64,000 nucleotides of DNA from Treponema sp. UBA4873 (GTDB lineage Bacteria > Spirochaetota > Spirochaetia > Treponematales > Treponemataceae), in NCBI GenBank assembly GCA_002399405.1, contig DHDP01000011.1:62001-126000 (forward strand). Reading direction: 5' to 3'. Positions 62,261-64,000 of this stretch are shown here, piece after piece (the stretch's first letter is position 1; the number at the start of each line of letters is the position of its first letter). The position numbers and the translations under genes were made by a program. The notes under the pieces are model-generated. The model ran no database searches and had not been told where the DNA came from. It saw only the letters and a list, made by a program, of their open reading frames with translations.

Positions 62261-64000
62261 TTGTTTCCTCCGACGGCGTTCGCCTCTTCAATCCGCTTCT
62301 GTTCGGCGACTTTGCGTTCCTCGTCCTTTTTGTTAAACAGCGTGTACACAATCGGCATAAGGAACAGCGTCATGAGGGTGCCGAACGTCATACCGCCGAA
62401 GAAGGTAAGACCTATCGGCTGCATCGCTTCCGTCCCTTCTCCGGGGAAGAACGCCATAGGCACGAGCGAAATGATGGTTGTGAGCGTACTCATGAGAATA
62501 GGACGCAGACGGTTTCCGGCGGCTTCAACGCACGCGTTTTCAAGCGTCATGCCGCGCTTGCGCAAGAGGTTCGTCTGGTCTACGAGAACAATGCCGTTGT
62601 TTACGATGACGCCGACAAGCATGAGCAGACCGACGACTGTGAAAATATTAAACCGAGAGCCGGAAAGTACGTAAATAACGGCAACGCCGATGACCGACAA
62701 CGGAATCGTGAACAGAATAATAAACGGACTCTTGAGCGACTCGAACTGGCTTGCCATAACAGCGAAGACGAGAACGATTGCCATAACGATAATGAGCGCA
62801 AAATTTTTGACGGCTTCAATCATGTCGGCGTAATCGCCCGAGAACGAAATGTTCAAATCCTCCTCCAAGGGGACGTTCGCGTCGATTATGTTCTTTATGC
62901 CGTTCTGTACTTTGTCGAGCGAGAGTCCGCTCAAAGGTTTGCACGTCACGTGCGCAATACGGGCCTGATCCTCGCGGAAAATCGTCACGGGGGAAGTCGT
63001 TTCGACCGTATGAGCGAAATTCGACAACGGTACGCGCACTCCCTGTACGTTCTTCACGTAAATCTGGTCGAGATCCGAAATCTTCCGTCTGTCTTCCTCG
63101 GACAGTTTCACGATCACGTCGATGTCGTTTCCTGCATCCTGATACCGGCTTGCCGTCTTTCCGTTGATTGCGCTGCTTATTTCACTGCCGATTGTCGCCA
63201 CGTTCAGACCGAGCTCATACATACGCGCGCGGTCGAGCACGATTTCAATCTGCGGAAGTCCTTCCTCTATGTCGGACGCCGGCTCCGTGACGAATTCGCT
63301 TCCCTGTTCCTTGAGCAGCTTAACTATGTTGTCTGACGTGCTGCGGACCAGCTCAAGATCGTTGCTGCGGATGTCGATGCTGAGCCCGCTGTTGCCGAGC
63401 GACATCATGCCGCTGCTGAAGCTCACCTCAGTTCCCGGAAATTTATTAAAATATTTGCGCAGCTTCGCCTTCGCCGTTCTGTCGGTATCCCATCCGCGTT
63501 TGCGTTCCTTCTCGGGATAGAAGCTTAAAGTGAGCGTACCTTTGTTCGTGTCCGCGCTCGAAGCGAGCATCGAAGTTCCTCCGACGGAAACGATTGAATA
63601 TTTTACCCCTTTCAAGACCTGACGCGCCATCGATTCCATCTCCTGAACAGTCGCTTCCGTTACGTCGATTTTCGTTCCTTTCGGAAGTTCAAAGTCGATC
63701 GTGACGGAATCGCCCGCCGTTTCCGGCATGAACACGAAGCCGATAATCGGAACGGAGGCAATTGCAAGAACGAACAGACCGAACAGCGAGAACACGACGG
63801 CTTTCTTATGGTGGAGCAGTCTGCGCACCGTATTTGCGTACCCGCGGTCCATTTTGTAAAAGAGCATGCCTATTCCGTAACTGATTTTTCCCCAGCGCGA
63901 CGTTCTCTGCCGCTCGTTCACCTTTTCAATCGGTAGTATGCTCGAAGAAAGGACCGGAACAAGAACGATTGCCGTAAAAAGAGAACAGATAAGCGAGAGA
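62257..64000 (-). CDS. RND-family efflux pump inner-membrane subunit (C-terminal part)
   Basis: The frame is open to the window edge (SLICSLFTAIVLVPVLSSS precedes the first in-window start-like codon, a GTG at 63921), so this is the second half of an AcrB/HAE1-type transporter. Seen: a membrane span VVFSLFGLFVLAIASVPIIGFVFMPE, the large second periplasmic loop (FELPKGTKIDVTEATVQEME, then YQDAGNDIDVIVKLSEEDR), and the closing group of spans with IIVMAIVLVFAVMASQFESLKSP, FTVVGLLMLVGVIVNNGIVLVD and LIFFGGMTFGT-like LTFFGGMTFGTLMTLF. Substrate unknown. The gene ends with a 4-base overlap into the small PII-like gene. Confidence 0.93.
   Translation of the reverse strand, partial: LSLICSLFTAIVLVPVLSSSILPIEKVNERQRTSRWGKISYGIGMLFYKMDRGYANTVRRLLHHKKAVVFSLFGLFVLAIASVPIIGFVFMPETAGDSVTIDFELPKGTKIDVTEATVQEMESMARQVLKGVKYSIVSVGGTSMLASSADTNKGTLTLSFYPEKERKRGWDTDRTAKAKLRKYFNKFPGTEVSFSSGMMSLGNSGLSIDIRSNDLELVRSTSDNIVKLLKEQGSEFVTEPASDIEEGLPQIEIVLDRARMYELGLNVATIGSEISSAINGKTASRYQDAGNDIDVIVKLSEEDRRKISDLDQIYVKNVQGVRVPLSNFAHTVETTSPVTIFREDQARIAHVTCKPLSGLSLDKVQNGIKNIIDANVPLEEDLNISFSGDYADMIEAVKNFALIIVMAIVLVFAVMASQFESLKSPFIILFTIPLSVIGVAVIYVLSGSRFNIFTVVGLLMLVGVIVNNGIVLVDQTNLLRKRGMTLENACVEAAGNRLRPILMSTLTTIISLVPMAFFPGEGTEAMQPIGLTFFGGMTFGTLMTLFLMPIVYTLFNKKDEERKVAEQKRIEEANAVGGNK

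Noticed and set aside
1..64000. tRNA and rRNA genes
   Set aside because: No T-loop plus acceptor-stem pattern was found by eye in the intergenic regions, so none is reported.

Overview
The window looks like a chromosomal segment of a Treponema-like spirochaete. The main evidence is a block of sigma factor, groES, TPR lipoprotein, nusB, SurA/PrsA-like protein and a short AlaRS, which I recall (without checking) as the order around TP1012-TP1017 of T. pallidum. Further support comes from groEL standing apart from groES and followed by divergent lipoprotein genes, a solute-binding gene coupled to a Treponema-type hypothetical, and many lipoproteins. Species cannot be named from sequence alone.

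Layout. 1-1.45 kb: 3' part of a chemotaxis receptor gene. 1.47-3.2 kb: decayed IS1182-type element that truncates a decayed TauE/SafE permease gene. 3.2-7.7 kb: remnant of a Mu-like prophage (terminase, DUF935 portal, MuF head protein with a CdiA-type nuclease tail) and a possible small RNA. 7.72-15.43 kb: a very large type I-E CRISPR array (127 repeats, 126 spacers), read on the minus strand. 15.5-23.7 kb: its complete cas operon, cas3-cse1-cse2-cas6e-cas7-cas5-cas1-cas2, leading into the leader and array. 24.4-25.4 kb: a WYL-type regulator upstream. 25.6-26.8 kb: a broken AAA/DUF4143 ATPase gene.

26.8-33.3 kb: dnaE-yggT-recG. 33.4-45.2 kb: an L-fucose regulon in two minus-strand operons. 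Operon 1 is fucU, binding protein, ATPase and permease for uptake. Operon 2 is aldo-keto reductase, dehydrogenase, aldolase, kinase and isomerase for catabolism. A divergent XylR/AraC-type regulator sits beside operon 1, and both operon promoters share one operator/promoter layout. 45.3-52.1 kb: sigma factor with a near-perfect sigma-54 promoter, groES, then the minus-strand PrsA-nusB-TPR genes and alaS. 52.1-58.6 kb: an anchored FG-GAP-type protein, groEL and a three-gene envelope cassette. 58.9-62 kb: a helical cytoplasmic protein coupled to an OppA-like protein. 62-64 kb: a small PII-like protein and the C-terminal part of an RND exporter.

The most notable observations are: (i) the old end of the CRISPR array runs directly into a terminase gene; (ii) groups of sibling spacers record repeated sampling of diverging phages, including a seed-position variant and a dinucleotide-repeat length series; (iii) two copies of a ~125-bp three-stem palindromic element whose stems differ by compensatory changes; (iv) the MuF-nuclease chimera; (v) the sigma-54 promoter in front of a sigma-70-family gene; (vi) the shared fucose operator. 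All counts, alignments and promoter calls were made by eye.
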